Below are positions 11,640 through 22,285 of a stretch of 64,000 bases of DNA, one piece after another (positions within the stretch are counted from its first letter, which is position 1; each line of letters starts with the position of its first letter). The position numbers and the translations under genes are program-made. Origin of the DNA: Pinus tabuliformis (taxonomy: Eukaryota; Streptophyta; Pinopsida; Pinales; Pinaceae); contig CM062818.1 in the NCBI GenBank assembly GCA_031772625.1, forward strand, positions 1,681,376,167 to 1,681,440,166, given 5' to 3'. The notes below the pieces were generated by a model, which saw only the letters and a list, made by a program, of their open reading frames with translations, had not been told where the DNA came from and searched no databases.

Positions 11640-13116
11640 TAAAAAAAGAACCTTTCAAATATTGAAGAAGCAATACCTCTTGACATTTCTATCAAGCCAG
11701 GTGTTGTTGAAAATATACACATTGGAGCATCTTGTTCTCCATCCGAGATCGAGACATATCAAGCCCTTTTTCATGAGTTTCAAGATTTGTTTTCTTGGAC
11801 ATATGAGGAGATGCCAAGTATCAACCCAAATATAGTTGTATACGAAATTAAGACATATCCTGATGCCAAACAAGTCTGACAGTGTCTTTGTCTGGTCCAT
11901 CCCAAGAATGTTGTTGTTATTAAGGCTGAGGTTGAAAAGATTCTTCGAGTTGGTTTCATGTACCCTGTTCCTTTAACTAATTAGGTGTCGAATGTAGTCC
12001 CTGTCATGAAGAAACAGGGCACCATTCGAGTGTGTGTCGATTGTCGAGATATGAATCGTGCATGTCTAAAGGAAAATTATCCCACCTCGTTTATTGATCA
12101 GATTATTGATGACTATGCTGGTTGTGAAATTTATTCATTTATGAATGGATTTTCTAGCTATAACCAAATCACCGTTCTCTCAGCGGACCAACCTAAAACT
12201 GCTTTTCTTTCTCCCTGGGGCACTTTCGCTTATAGGAAACTCTTGTTTGGTTTGAAGAATGTTGGGTTCCCCTTTCAATGTGTCATGGATTACACTTTTC
12301 ATGATATCAAACACATCGTTCAACCATATTTGGATGACCTTCCCGCTCACTCAAAACATCAAACTGATCACTCAATGCAACTTCGGGTTATTTTCCTTCG
12401 TTGTAGACATTATAATATTTGCCTTAACCCACACAAATGTGTGTTTTTTTTCAGTTCTGGTCGACTCTTAGGTTTCATTATTTTGAAACAAGGAATTCGT
12501 ATAGATCCATTGAAAGTATAGGCAATTGTTGATTTTCCTGCACCTTCTTCATTAGTTCAGCTTCAATGACTTCAAGGGAAATCTAACTTCCTACGAAGGT
12601 TCATCCCTAACTATGCTGAATTGACCAAAGGATTCACTTGCTTGTTGAAAAAGGGGTTCCCTTCCATTGGGATGACGCAACTCAGAAAGCGTTTGATGCC
12701 CTGAAAGATGTATTGATTCGGGCATCTCTTCTATATCCCCCTCATTATCAGCGCGATTACTTCATGTATCTTTCTGCTGCCATTTCTACTGTAGCAATGG
12801 TATTGGTCGAAGAAGATGATTTTGGGAATGAACATCCCATTTACTATAGGAACCTTAACGATACTGAGATTCGATATTCCCATGTAGAAAAGTTGGCTTT
12901 GGCGGCCGTTCAAGCCGTCCAAATATTTCACCATTACATCTTGCTTCGGAAGACTATGTTTGTTTTAGATTGGAACCCTATGACATACATTTTGTCACGT
13001 CAGTTGTTGGGGGGCAAGTACTCAAAATGGATTTTTATCTTACAAGAATTCAACCTGGAGTTCATCAAATCCAAGTCGAAGAAATCCCTAGTTTTTGCGC
13101 AACTAATGTGCGATCT

Positions 13117-13118
<2 letters not shown>
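11640..13118 (+). pseudogene. pol: reverse transcriptase and degenerate RNase H of element B
   Basis: RT begins near IPLDISIKPGV with the Tat-type prelude (FSWTYEEMPSINPNI), then GTIRVCVDCRDMNRAC, SADQPKTAFLSPWGTF and the catalytic YLDD at 12327-12338. The tether and RNase H follow (FHWDDATQKAF at about 12659, YYRNLNDTEIRYSHVEK). The RNase H looks inactive: the usual first catalytic Asp is absent in the strand MYLSAAISTVAMVL. Stop codons occur at 11878, 11983 and 12520, and the frame changes near 12570-12638. In Tat elements a second RNase H is thought to replace the failing one, and one is present here at 14581. The sequence runs straight into a 47-base T tract. Confidence 0.88.

Positions 13119-13165
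<47 letters not shown>
13119..13165 (+). repeat. 47-base uninterrupted T tract inside pol
   Basis: A perfect run of T replaces part of the linker between the RNase H and integrase coding regions. The coding frame is recognisable on both sides. A run this long suggests either slippage growth or a collapsed low-complexity insertion, and its exact length may be uncertain in the assembly. Confidence 0.9.
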
Positions 13166-13170
<5 letters not shown>

Positions 13171-13189
13171 CCAAATCTATTCATGACGA

Positions 13190-14461
13190 GTCGTTGTTTA
13201 TGATCTCATCATCTGACCCATTATATGGAGATTTCTTGATTTATCTCCAGAGCCGGACTTTACGGTCTAATACCTCTTGCTCGGTGCAGCGATGTATTCA
13301 TTACCAAGCCTGAAATTGCATTATTATCGGTGACACCCTTTATCATCATGGTATCGATACAATCTTATGAAGGTGCCTCACACTTGAGGAGGCTGAGAAA
13401 ATCTTAAACGAATGCCACTCGGGGGCATGTGGTAGACATTTATCTGGTTATGCTATTGCCCATAAAATCTTATGTGTTGGTTACTTCTGGCCTACCATCT
13501 TTCGAGATTGCATCCTTGTTGTCCAAAAGTTTCATGTGTGTCAGATATATGATCGTAAGACTCGTGCTCTGCCTGCTCTGTTGCATCTCGTTATCACTAT
13601 TGGTCCCTTTGCAAAATGGGGTATGGACTTCTTGACATGTAACCATCACTTGGTAGAGGGGGCATGGTAATATTATTATCATTGTTGACTGCTTTACTAA
13701 GTGGGTTGAGGTGATACCTACATTTAACAACACCGCTGAAACGACTACATACTTATTTTCCAACCACGTCATCGCACAGTTTGGTGTTCCACAAGCAATA
13801 GTTACGGATCACAGAAAATATTTTTGGAATCATATGATGACCGAACTAACTACTAAGCTGTGAATTTCCCTTGAAAGTTCCACTCCCTACTATCCTCAGG
13901 CTAACAGACAGGTTGAAGCCATCAACAAAGTTCTTAAGACGATGCTTCAACGTATGGTAGGGGTCCACAAATCGGACTGACATTTGCTCATTTACATTGA
14001 TTTGTGGGCATACCGAACCTCAATCATGATAGATACCAGACTCACACCCTTTCAGTTCATGTATGATCCGAAAGCTATCCTCCCCATTGAATGCGAAATT
14101 CCATCATTGAAACTAGCTATTGAACTTCTTCATGCCTTTTCCGTAGAGTAGGAGCATCTACATTTGAGTCGTTTAGATGAAACCCGACGCGATGTTGCTA
14201 TAGCTAACAGAGCTCATAAAAGAAGCATCAAGGCACAATATGACAAGAGTGTTAAGCTTCATGTCTTCTCCGAAGGAGATCTTGTCTTGTTATATGACTA
14301 GGAGTCTGATAAATTAGGTCCAAGGAAGTTTCAACCCATGGTTAGGTCCATACATTGTCAAGTGATTCCTTGCAAAAGGGGCCTCTGAGTTAGTAGATCT
14401 TGATGGAGTTCCCTTGGTGTAGCCTAGAAATGGGTTGTACCTCAAAAAATACTATGCTTGA
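13190..14461 (+). pseudogene. pol: integrase of element B
   Basis: Integrase inserts the DNA copy. A zinc finger of HHCC type is seen with ECHSGACGRHLSG and then FHVCQIYDRK (about 13409-13560). The catalytic core has GMDFL (about 13620), AIVTDHRKYF (about 13800) and NRQVEAIN (about 13905-13925) for the D, D and E residues. The C-terminal part follows through RRDVAIANRAHKRS and KLGPRKFQPM and ends YLKKYYA with a TGA at 14459-14461. Several in-frame stops and at least two frameshifts (near 13640-13660 and 14340) make it non-functional. No chromodomain is seen, as expected for the Tat group. Confidence 0.87.
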
Positions 14462-14494
14462 TCTCAAGTGTAGTTTTCACTGTGTGCATACTGT

Positions 14495-14580
14495 CTATAG
14501 GTGTGTTGAGTGTGTTTGCAATGTGTCTTTTCAAAGTTTCACACGGTTTCTGTTGATTCCCTTTTACGTTTAGTTTTCAG
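14495..14580 (+). promoter_or_regulatory. 3' splice-acceptor-like site directly before the second RNase H
   Basis: The 35 bases before the ATG at 14581 are pyrimidine-rich and end TTTAGTTTTCAG, with the AG at 14579-14580 touching the start codon. A weak donor-like AG/GTGTGT lies near 14496. This resembles a plant 3' splice site and could make a spliced RNA for the downstream ORF. It is a sequence resemblance only. Confidence 0.4.
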
Positions 14581-14988
14581 ATGTCAGTATTTCTTGAAAC
14601 TTTCATCGGGTATGTTGATGGTGTCAGTTGTAGTACTCGAAACCTATCTTCTGCAACATGGGTTATCTTTGCTCCAAATGGCAAGTTAGTGGGTCTGCAA
14701 GGGATTTGTATTGGTCGTTGCACCAACAATATCGCTGAGTATAGTGCAGTGGTCGAGTTACTGTTTGACTCTATTGCACATGATATCCATCGTTTAGTTG
14801 TCAGACTTGACTAACAACTCGTAGTACTACAACTTGCCAATGTCTATTCAGTTAGAAGTCCCACGATATTACACATGGTTTTAAGAGTACACCTTCTAGA
14901 AAAACATTTTGATTTCATACAATATGAATACATTTCTAGAATTCTAAATACATTGACGGATGCCCTAGCTAATCATGTTTTAGATTGA
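14581..14988 (+). pseudogene. archaeal-type RNase H (aRH) placed after integrase in element B
   Basis: A 136-codon ORF with its own ATG, 119 bases after the integrase stop. It shows the RNase HI core of the archaeal type known from plant Tat elements: YVDGVS with the first Asp, a Gly-Cys-Asn-Asn segment then IAEYSAVVELL with the Glu, VVRLD*QLVV with the second Asp, and TLTDALANHVLD with the last Asp. All four metal-binding positions remain. The only defect is a TAA at 14812-14814, where relatives normally have Ser or a similar residue before Gln-Leu. In described Tat elements the usual order is RT, RNase H, aRH, IN; here the aRH follows IN. The enzyme would remove RNA from RNA-DNA hybrids during reverse transcription. 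Confidence 0.8.
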
Positions 14989-15260
14989 CATTTGCAATGA
15001 ATGTAATTACTTTTCAATTCACATCACATCATATTGAAAATACAATAGAAACCCAAAAACATTGAAATATATATATACATATATGTGTGTGTGTATTTTT
15101 GGTTTTACAAAATTTTGTGTCCGAGACACATATGGCATACATCACCCATATAAAAAACTACATGCATGATCTAAGTAAACATAATCGTTCATGATAGAAT
15201 GACACTGCACGAGCCATCTTGTGCAGTAGTCGATCGGTACGACTAGAAACTCCTATGGTG
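14989..15260 (+). other. non-coding spacer of element B
   Basis: AT-rich spacer between the aRH and the 3' end of the opposite-strand gene. It includes an alternating TA/TG stretch (about 15067-15095). No coding signal was recognised. Confidence 0.5.
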
Positions 15261-15511
15261 TATCTCTGGAGTCACAGTGGAAGATCATCGACCACAATAT
15301 CATCAATTCCATGTGTCAACGCTTCCATGTGGCGCTCTACCTCTGGTAGGACCTCTACCACATTTGGATCTAATAGCATATCACGTCCCACCACAATGAC
15401 GTGTGCTGGTTCTACTGCCACCTCTTGTTATCGCTCCTCCACACGACAGAGATATGAAGCACCAATAGGTCGAACTGGTCCCACATATGCATGAAACATC
15501 AATAGTTTAGT
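15261..15511 (-). pseudogene. antisense accessory gene of element B, 3' exon-like part
   Basis: On the minus strand a coding-like stretch resumes after a 70-base gap: MFHAYVGPVRPIGASYLCRVEER, then after a TAA further charged and hydrophobic sequence (VIVVGRDMLLDPNVVEV, MEALTHGIDDIVVDD) that stays in frame to about 15261. A possible acceptor (CGAG) lies at 15512-15515, but joining it to the donor at 15580 does not keep the frame, so an indel or a different acceptor must be assumed. The function is unknown. It looks like the C-terminal tail of the same protein as 15581-16192. Confidence 0.5.
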
Positions 15512-15580
15512 CTCGAAAACATCAAAAAACACAAAAAAAATTATAAAACTTCCAAAACTTAAAAGGTCGAAATTTCTTAC

Positions 15581-16192
15581 CTGAAGCACCCCATTCCTCA
15601 CCCTTAGGAAGCACGAGCTCAGGGTCATCATGGAAATCCATGTCTACATAAGGATAGTTGTTGATCATGATAAACTTCCTGCGTAGCCACCCGAAGAAGG
15701 CTAGTGAGAAGTTGATCGTCGACGGCCCTGCATGTTGGGACATGTGATCTATCCACCTCCTCATCTGTGGCACCCTTGGATCGATAGGCTCGAGTATGAT
15801 ATGTTGGGGCTGAAGTAATCGAACCCGTTCTAATGCAAAAGAAACTAAGATCACACCATATCCAAAGTTCTTTAGTTTTTCTTCTTTTGCCTTTGTCAGT
15901 TTTTCTTTCATGTTGACTAGGACTCCCTCGCTCTAGTTTAAGAGTGTTGCCTCTAGACACTCCAATCCATATTGCAAATATGATCTGCTTTCCACATGTA
16001 ATGTGGAGCTACCTTCCAATCTTGCAATAATGAATAAGATCATTCTCAAAGGTAACTGGGTTACATCTTTTACACTGATCTTTCCATCCTTTGTTGATTG
16101 GGCTCGAGGTCTATAATAGGTGGCGATATAATCTTTGACTATCTCCCCACCACCTCTCCCACCTAGGAGAGATATGGGGGCACCCCTCATAG
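15581..16192 (-). pseudogene. antisense accessory gene of element B, second half of main exon
   Basis: About 200 codons on the strand opposite to gag-pol. Visible motifs: RGAPISLLGGRGGGE, DYIATYYRPRAQ, LPLRMILFIIARLEGS, YLQYGLECLE, KEEKLKNFGYGVILVSFALERV and PYVDMDFHDDPELVLP. From memory these match a family of plant retroelement accessory proteins, distantly like plant mobile domain proteins; the biochemical role is not known. A single TAG at about 15930 breaks the frame where relatives appear to have Trp. The exon ends in a strong donor, CAG/GTAAGAAA, with the GT at 15580-15579. Its upstream half continues at 23677 on the other side of element C, in the same frame once the duplicated 5 bp is counted once. 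Confidence 0.75.
16188..16192. other. target site duplication of element C, left (CATAG)
   Basis: Pairs with CATTG at 23677-23681 (4 of 5 identical). The reading frame of the interrupted antisense gene is kept when one copy is removed, which confirms the pair. Confidence 0.75.
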
Positions 16193-17610
16193 TGATCTGA
16201 ATTGGATCCTTGAAGATTATCAGAGTTCTATGACTATTTCAAATTATGTCAGACTCCAAAACCTTGTGAACAACGAGCTATCAGGAAATAACCTCTGAAT
16301 AATGGTAATTTGCAGCCAGCACGGAGCAATGAGGACCTTCGGTCAAAGCGCGCTGATCGTTGGCCCATGGGGATTGTGCGTGGCGCAAAAATGGCAGTTG
16401 GGAGGCTCAAACCCAGAAATGGAGGTTGTTTCTGATGCACGATTAGCGCTAATTGCGCATCGCTAGGCAAAACCCCTCGAGAAGGAAAAGCCTCGAGCAC
16501 TTGGTCACAAGGGAAGCCGGAAAACCATGGGAAAAGCGTTGAAATTGACAGGTGGGTCCCGCGCTCCAAACTGGGGGAATATCGAAGGCATTTTGGGCAG
16601 TAAGCGGGTTTGGCAGAGGACCAAGCGATGCCATACATTGAATGACGCGTGTCCGAAAGATGAGAGAGAAAACCGCTCTCATCGTGGGCTAACGGTCGAG
16701 CAAGTCACTCGCGCGACAAAAGCGATGACCGTAGGATCTGGAGGCTTCAGATTAAACGGCGGAGATTGCACTCGATGGGAGACCAGATTTGGCGGAAGAA
16801 TAAGCTGAGGCATATAAAGATTTGAAGTCTGATTTGACCGCTAAGCTGGCGGATGAATCATTTCCAATAATAACCAAAATAACGACCGTTCAAGGAAGAG
16901 TTGGCGCTCACTTCGTAAGGAGACAAGTGGCCACCTCTTTGTGAAACGTTACACAGTGGCGATGACACAGAAGCAGGGAATTCCAGTGGATAGAGGCAGG
17001 CGATCCGAAGAGACGGAAGAGGAAGTGAACAATCAAGGGACAAATTGGCTTTAAGCCACGAACAGACAGAGAGAGACAGAGGAAGCAGAGAATAAAGAAG
17101 TCGAGCTAACCTACAGAGCTAAGGTAGCATCGAACAGACAGAACCAAGAAGGCTTGAATGGTTCAAGCAATCCCTGTGAGGATATCTACCGGGAACTGAG
17201 TACCAAATTGGACTCATCCCATTAAGACCAGTTGAGGTTGAGACTTAAGGGGGAGTCTGTGTACTCTAGTGGCTTGGGGAATCCAAGTACCACCCTACTA
17301 AGCACCCTCTGTTACAGGAGACTCAAATTGAGCTCCTCATTGTAAAAACTCTGCTTAAAGACACAATAAAAAAAATGGCCATCACTAAAAGCTGGACCAG
17401 GAGACGTAGCCTAGGAGGATTGGGTGAGCTCCTTATTAAATTGTTGTGTTTTTGCATTTGCTTGCTGTGTTTCTCTTACTGTTTTCCAGTGTCTGTGTAT
17501 TTTGCAATCTTATCGATTCGTTGCCTAAGATAACATAGACACACACCAGCACATGAGTCTGCAATACCTTCATTAATTTCCTGAGGTCACCTAGGAGTGA
17601 TTTCAGATCA
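16193..17610 (+). repeat. 5' LTR of element C (1418 bp)
   Basis: Begins TGATCTGAATTGGATCCTTG and ends TTTCAGATCA, colinear with 22286-23676. It keeps many CG dinucleotides in its first 900 bp. A TATA box (GCATATAAAG, about 16812) lies about 620 bp in. An AATAAA at 17365-17370 could serve as polyadenylation signal. Confidence 0.93.
16810..16820 (+). promoter_or_regulatory. TATA box in the 5' LTR of element C
   Basis: GCATATAAAGATTTG. The equivalent site in the 3' LTR reads GCATATAAATATTTG (about 22882), so it is conserved between the two LTRs. Confidence 0.6.
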
Positions 17611-17612
17611 AG

Positions 17613-17624
17613 TGGTATCAGAGC
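17613..17624 (+). other. primer-binding site of element C (initiator Met tRNA)
   Basis: TGGTATCAGAGC, a perfect match to the usual initiator-tRNA-Met site, two bases after the LTR end. Confidence 0.93.
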
Positions 17625-17671
17625 TCTAGGCTGTTAAGGTTAGACAAGCTTGCGTTGGATTTAGCTATTGA

Positions 17672-19447
17672 ATGCTAACCAGATCAAAGCTCAGATTAGG
17701 AAAAGGAGAGTTGGTTGAAACTAATCCTGAAATTGGAAGAGTTTATACTCGGAATACAATGTCAGAGGAAGGTTCTGTGGGGCCAGACCCTCAATTTATA
17801 GATAGTTTCCTAGCCATAATGTCCATGGTAGAGGAAATGTATAAGGACTTTAGAAAACATAAAGATGAAGATACATCAGGCTCCAAACAAGATAAAGGAG
17901 AAGAAGAGTCTCTCCCCCATGACCACTCAAAAGGCAAGGGGAAATAAGAAAGCTTTCTCACGCCTCCTAATAGCCCTGAACATAAAAAGAATGCATCTTT
18001 GATTAAACTAGATGTTAAATTTGATTTACCAATATATGATGGAGAGTTGAATGTAGAAAAGCTGGAAAATTGGATTAGACAAATTGATGTTTATTGCAGA
18101 GTGCAAAGTATTGATTAAGACAAGAGCAAGATTCAGCTGGCCAGCCTACGCCTTGGAGGCACTGCCTTCGTTTGGTGGGAAAGCAGGACCCAAGCTGACA
18201 TGAAGAGACATAGTAAGACTATTTCTGTCAGGAGTGAATTTTTTTCTGCAATCAAAAAGCAGTTCTATCCACTGGCCTACATGCAGCAAGCCATGATGAG
18301 CTAGCAAACTCTTCGACAATTGAAAGGGAAAAGTGTACAAGGTTACACCCAAGAATTTAGGAAGAGAGCATTGATTCTAGGAATCTCACTAGACTCACCT
18401 GAGACTCCGTTGAAGTACATCGGTGGTCTACACAGCTACATGAGGCACACTATCCTCATGTTTAATCCCACTAGTATAGATGAGGTATCTGTTCAAGCTA
18501 CGCATCTAGAAGCTAGAGGAAAGAATGGAAACCCAGAAGTTGGGGGATTATCCCAACCCACTGCAAGCAAGAATAAGGAGAAAAGAAAACAAAAATGGAA
18601 AGCAAGGAAGGCCAATACTTCACAGAAAAGCAAGTCTTCATGCACTCACTGTAAGAAGGTTGGGCATGATGATGAGCACTGTTGGATTCTGCATCCAGAG
18701 CTGAGACCTAAGAAGTTCGAGGGCAAGAAGAAGAAGATTGCTGCAACTATTCAGAAAGATTTGGTGTCGGACTCAGGAGATGAAACAACCATTGCAGCCA
18801 CAGGTATAAAAGGTAAGAATTCTGAAGCATCTACCAGTAATTCTGCACAATCTACTATTGATGAAGAAAATCAGAGAAAAAGACATGAGCTTTTCCATAT
18901 TCGAGTTATTTCCAAACATCAAAAGATTGATACTTTGTTTGATAGTGGCTCACAAGTAAATTTAATTTCTAAAGCAATTGTAAAGACGTTGGGATTACTG
19001 ACTACACCTCACAAGAAACCATACCCATTAGGATGGTTAAGTGATAAAGCACAACTGCAAGTTACTAGACAATGCAAACTTAAGTTTTCTTTTGGGTTAG
19101 CATTTGTAGATGAGGTTGAGTTAGACATAATTCCTTTGGATATATGTGGAATTGTTTTAGGAAGTCCTTACTTGTATGACAGAAAAGCTATTTTCTATAG
19201 ACCTGAGAACAAGTATCTACTTGTTAAAGATGGAATCAAATACTTTGTAAGAGCTCATAAGCTCAAGAACAATTGCACTCTCATAAACTCAGGGAAGATG
19301 AAACGAATGATAAATTCATCCAAACAATTCTTACTGATGGTTGTAAAGGAAAAGAAACCTGATAAAACCAATGCATTTGAGGGCTGTAATGCTAAACAAC
19401 AAGCTGATTTAGAAAAAGTTGTTTCAGAGTATGATATCTTGTTTTAA
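17672..19447 (+). pseudogene. gag: gag and protease of element C
   Basis: One reading frame from the ATG at 17672 covers gag and protease. It starts MLTRSKLRLGKGELVE. The capsid-like part includes LDVKFDLPIYDGELN, LASLRLGGTAFVWWES and LRQLKGKSVQGYTQEFR. A zinc knuckle C-x2-C-x4-H-x4-C (CTHCKKVGHDDEHC) lies at 18641-18682, followed by Lys-rich sequence. The protease has TLFDSGSQVNLIS with its Asp at 18941-18943. Stop codons in frame: TAA 17945, TAA near 18117, TAG near 18302 and TAA 19445. There is no frameshift in this part, and the RT frame continues directly. Confidence 0.9.
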
Positions 19448-19459
19448 GAACCTAAAGGT

Positions 19460-20870
19460 TTGCCACCCAGAAAGGAAATAATGCATGAAATTAATTTGCA
19501 GCAAGATGCTCCATTGCCTAACATTGGAATGTACAAGTTGTCCGCTTTAGAGAATGCAGAAATCAAGAAGCAAGTGCAGGAGTTTCTCAAGAAGGGGTTC
19601 ATCAGACCTAGCACATCACCATGTGGATCTCTAATCGTTTTGGTGAGAAATAAAGATGCCTCGTGGAGAATGTGCATTGATTACCGAGCACTGAATAAGA
19701 TAACAATAAAAAATCGTTATCCCCTTCCTCGCATGGATGATCTATTAGATCAATTAAAAGAAGTTGTTTATTCTTCCAAGTTAGACTTGCATAGTGGATA
19801 TCATCAAGTAAGAGTTGCAGAACAAGATGCATGGAATACTGCTTTCAAAACAAAGCAGGGATTGTATGAGTGGCTGGTTATGCATTTTGGCTTAACTAAT
19901 GCTCCTGCTACTTTCATGAGAATAATGAATGATGTACTTAGACCTTTTCTTGATTATTTTGTTATTGTGTATCCGGATGACATTATGATACTTAGAAAAA
20001 CATGGGAAGAACACTTAAAGCATGTTAAGCAGACACTAGATGTTTTGAAAAGAGAAAAATTTATGTTAAACTCTCAAAATGTGAATTTGGTAAAACATCT
20101 TTGAATTATTTGGGACATATAGTAGGGGGTGGTGAATTGAAGATAGATCCCTCTAAGGTGGCGGTCATTGTGAACTGGCCTAAACCCAAATCTGCTACAT
20201 AAGTTAGGAGCTTCTTAGGAGTAGCACAATATTGGAGAAAGTTCATTTCTAACTTTTCCTTAATTGCAACTCCCTTACATCCTTTAACAAGATTGAACAA
20301 GTTGTTTCAGTGGGGAGGCAAACAGCAGAAAGCCTTCGACACCTTGAAAGAAAAGATTAGTACAACACCAGTACTAGCACTGCTTGATCTTCAAAGACCG
20401 TTTGAGATCCAAACAGATGCCAGTGACTATGCCATGGGAGCAATGTTTATACAACACGGTAAACCCATATGTTATCATTATGAGACATTTAATTTTGCAG
20501 TAGTTAGCCATCCCACATATGACAAAGAATTGTATGCACTAGTACAGAGTGTGAAAAAGTGGAAACATTACTTAATGGGCAAAGAGACAGTAATACATAC
20601 TGATCATCAACCACTTCAATATCTACACTCCCAAACAAGTTGCAGCAATCAAGACACTATAGATGGATGGGTTTTCTACAATAGTTTCATTTAGTCGTCA
20701 GATATAAAAAGGGCATACACAATAAAGTTGCAGATATGTTATCTAGACCCATTATAAATGCATCTACTATACTTAAGCATAATTTTGTGTTACATGAGAG
20801 CTACATTGAACAATATGCTCAAGATATAGATTTCAAAGATGTATATGCAACTTTAAGTCAAGGCAAATGA
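19460..20870 (+). pseudogene. pol: reverse transcriptase and RNase H of element C
   Basis: RT shows IVLVRNKDASWRMCIDYRA, HSGYHQVRVAEQDAW and FGLTNAPATFM. The catalytic box reads YPDD (19970-19981) in place of the usual YLDD or YIDD, a single T-to-C change that would be expected to harm activity. A frameshift near 20076 moves the frame (YLGHIVGGGELKIDP resumes there), a TAA follows at about 20200, and another frameshift lies near 20635. RNase H is visible as FEIQTDASDYAMGAM, VIHTDHQPLQYL and KVADMLSRP, with its acidic residues kept. A TGA at 20868 closes this part before integrase. Confidence 0.9.
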
Positions 20871-20879
20871 ATAGAAGAA

Positions 20880-22240
20880 TTGGATTATCATGCAAAGGAC
20901 CGACTCCTATATCATTGTGGGAAGCTATGCAGTCCACAAACTGAAAGAGTAAAGATAATTCAAGAAGCACACAATTCTCTAATATCAGGTCACTTTGGGG
21001 TAAGTAAAACAGTTGCACAGCTGCAAAGATTTTGTTATTGGCCGAAAATTAACGAGACAGTTTCTAGATATGTAAGAGGGTGTACTATGTGTGCTAAAAG
21101 CAAGCCCAATAATAGAAAACTAGGCTTGTACACTCCATTACCAGTTTCTTCTCATCCTTGGGAAAGTGTTTCCATGGACTTTGTTGGAGGATTGCGCAAA
21201 TCTAGGAAAGGTCATGACTATCTGTATGTTGTTGTGGATAGGTTCAGAAAAATGTGTATTTTGATACCTTGTAATAAACAGATTACTGTTTAAAAAACTG
21301 CAAAACTATTCTTTGAACATGTATGGGTTCATTTTGGATTACCCACTTCCATTATATCTGATTGAGACACCCGATTTGTGGGAAAGTTTTTGTCAAGTCT
21401 GTGGGAACTGATGGACACCCAACTGAAGAAAACACAACTTTCCATCCACAAACCGATGGCCAGACAGAAGTAGTCAATAGGACAGTGATCCAGTTACTCA
21501 GGGGATATTATAGCAAGCATCCTAAGCCTTGGGATGAACATTTGTGTTATGTGCAACATGCTTACAAACGAGCCAAAAATTCTTCTACATAGAGATCTCC
21601 TTTTGAGACCTGTTTTGGTTTATCACCCAAGTCACCCTTGGATTTTGTCTTTGGTAAAGACACAATAGTTGAGGGACACAACAATGTGGACAGGGCAACT
21701 AGGTTCATTGAAAAAATCCAAGAAATCCACCAGGCAGTGCAGGAACAGCTGGAAAAGAGCCAAGCCAAATACAAGGCAAGGCATGACAAGCATCGGGTGG
21801 AGCATAGTTTCCAAGTTGGTGATCAAGTCTGGCTGTATATCAGCAAGGACATGATGCAAGGTGAAGGTAAAAAGCTAAAGCCTATCAGTTATGGACATTT
21901 CAAGATACTTGAGAAAATTGGTGAGAATGCTTTTCACCTTGATCTACCAGCTTACATGCACATATACTCAGTCGTAAATGCAGACAACGTGAGACTATTT
22001 GAACCTTCGTTAATTGAAGATCCTGAAGAAGATAGTCAATTGCCTTCTATTGATGACTTGCTACCTGAATATCTTAATGAATTGAAAGAAGACACAGTTC
22101 TGGACAGGAAGCTGAGAATGACGCGCAGGGGAGATGTTGAGTACCTTAGAATTGGGCTCAGGGGTTCAAAGCCGAGCAGTGCAAAATGGATAGAGACTGG
22201 ACAGGTGAGAAAGTTGTATCCTCACTTAGTCGATGCTTGA
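20880..22240 (+). pseudogene. pol: integrase with chromodomain-like tail of element C
   Basis: The HHCC finger is seen as AHNSLISGHFG and CTMCAKSKP. The DDE core has SMDFVGGL, ISD*DTRF (with a TGA inside, about 21362) and HPQTDGQTEVVNR. Frame changes occur between 21293 and 21440 and near 21600. The C-terminal part (21638-22240) is open: RFIEKIQEIHQAVQEQL, KARHDKHRVEHSFQVGDQVW and GHFKILEKIGENAFHLDLP form the GPY-like region. LDRKLRMTRRGDVEYL and KWIETGQVRKLYPHL then look like a degenerate chromodomain, which in chromoviruses guides insertion toward certain chromatin. The domain lacks some aromatic residues of the classical type. Confidence 0.87.
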
Positions 22241-22270
22241 AAGCCAATTTTTGGTGGTCCAAAAGATTTT

Positions 22271-22285
22271 TCAGTGGGAAGGTCG
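22271..22285 (+). other. polypurine tract of element C
   Basis: CAGTGGGAAGGTCG lies directly before the 3' LTR start at 22286, where plus-strand priming is expected. Confidence 0.6.
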
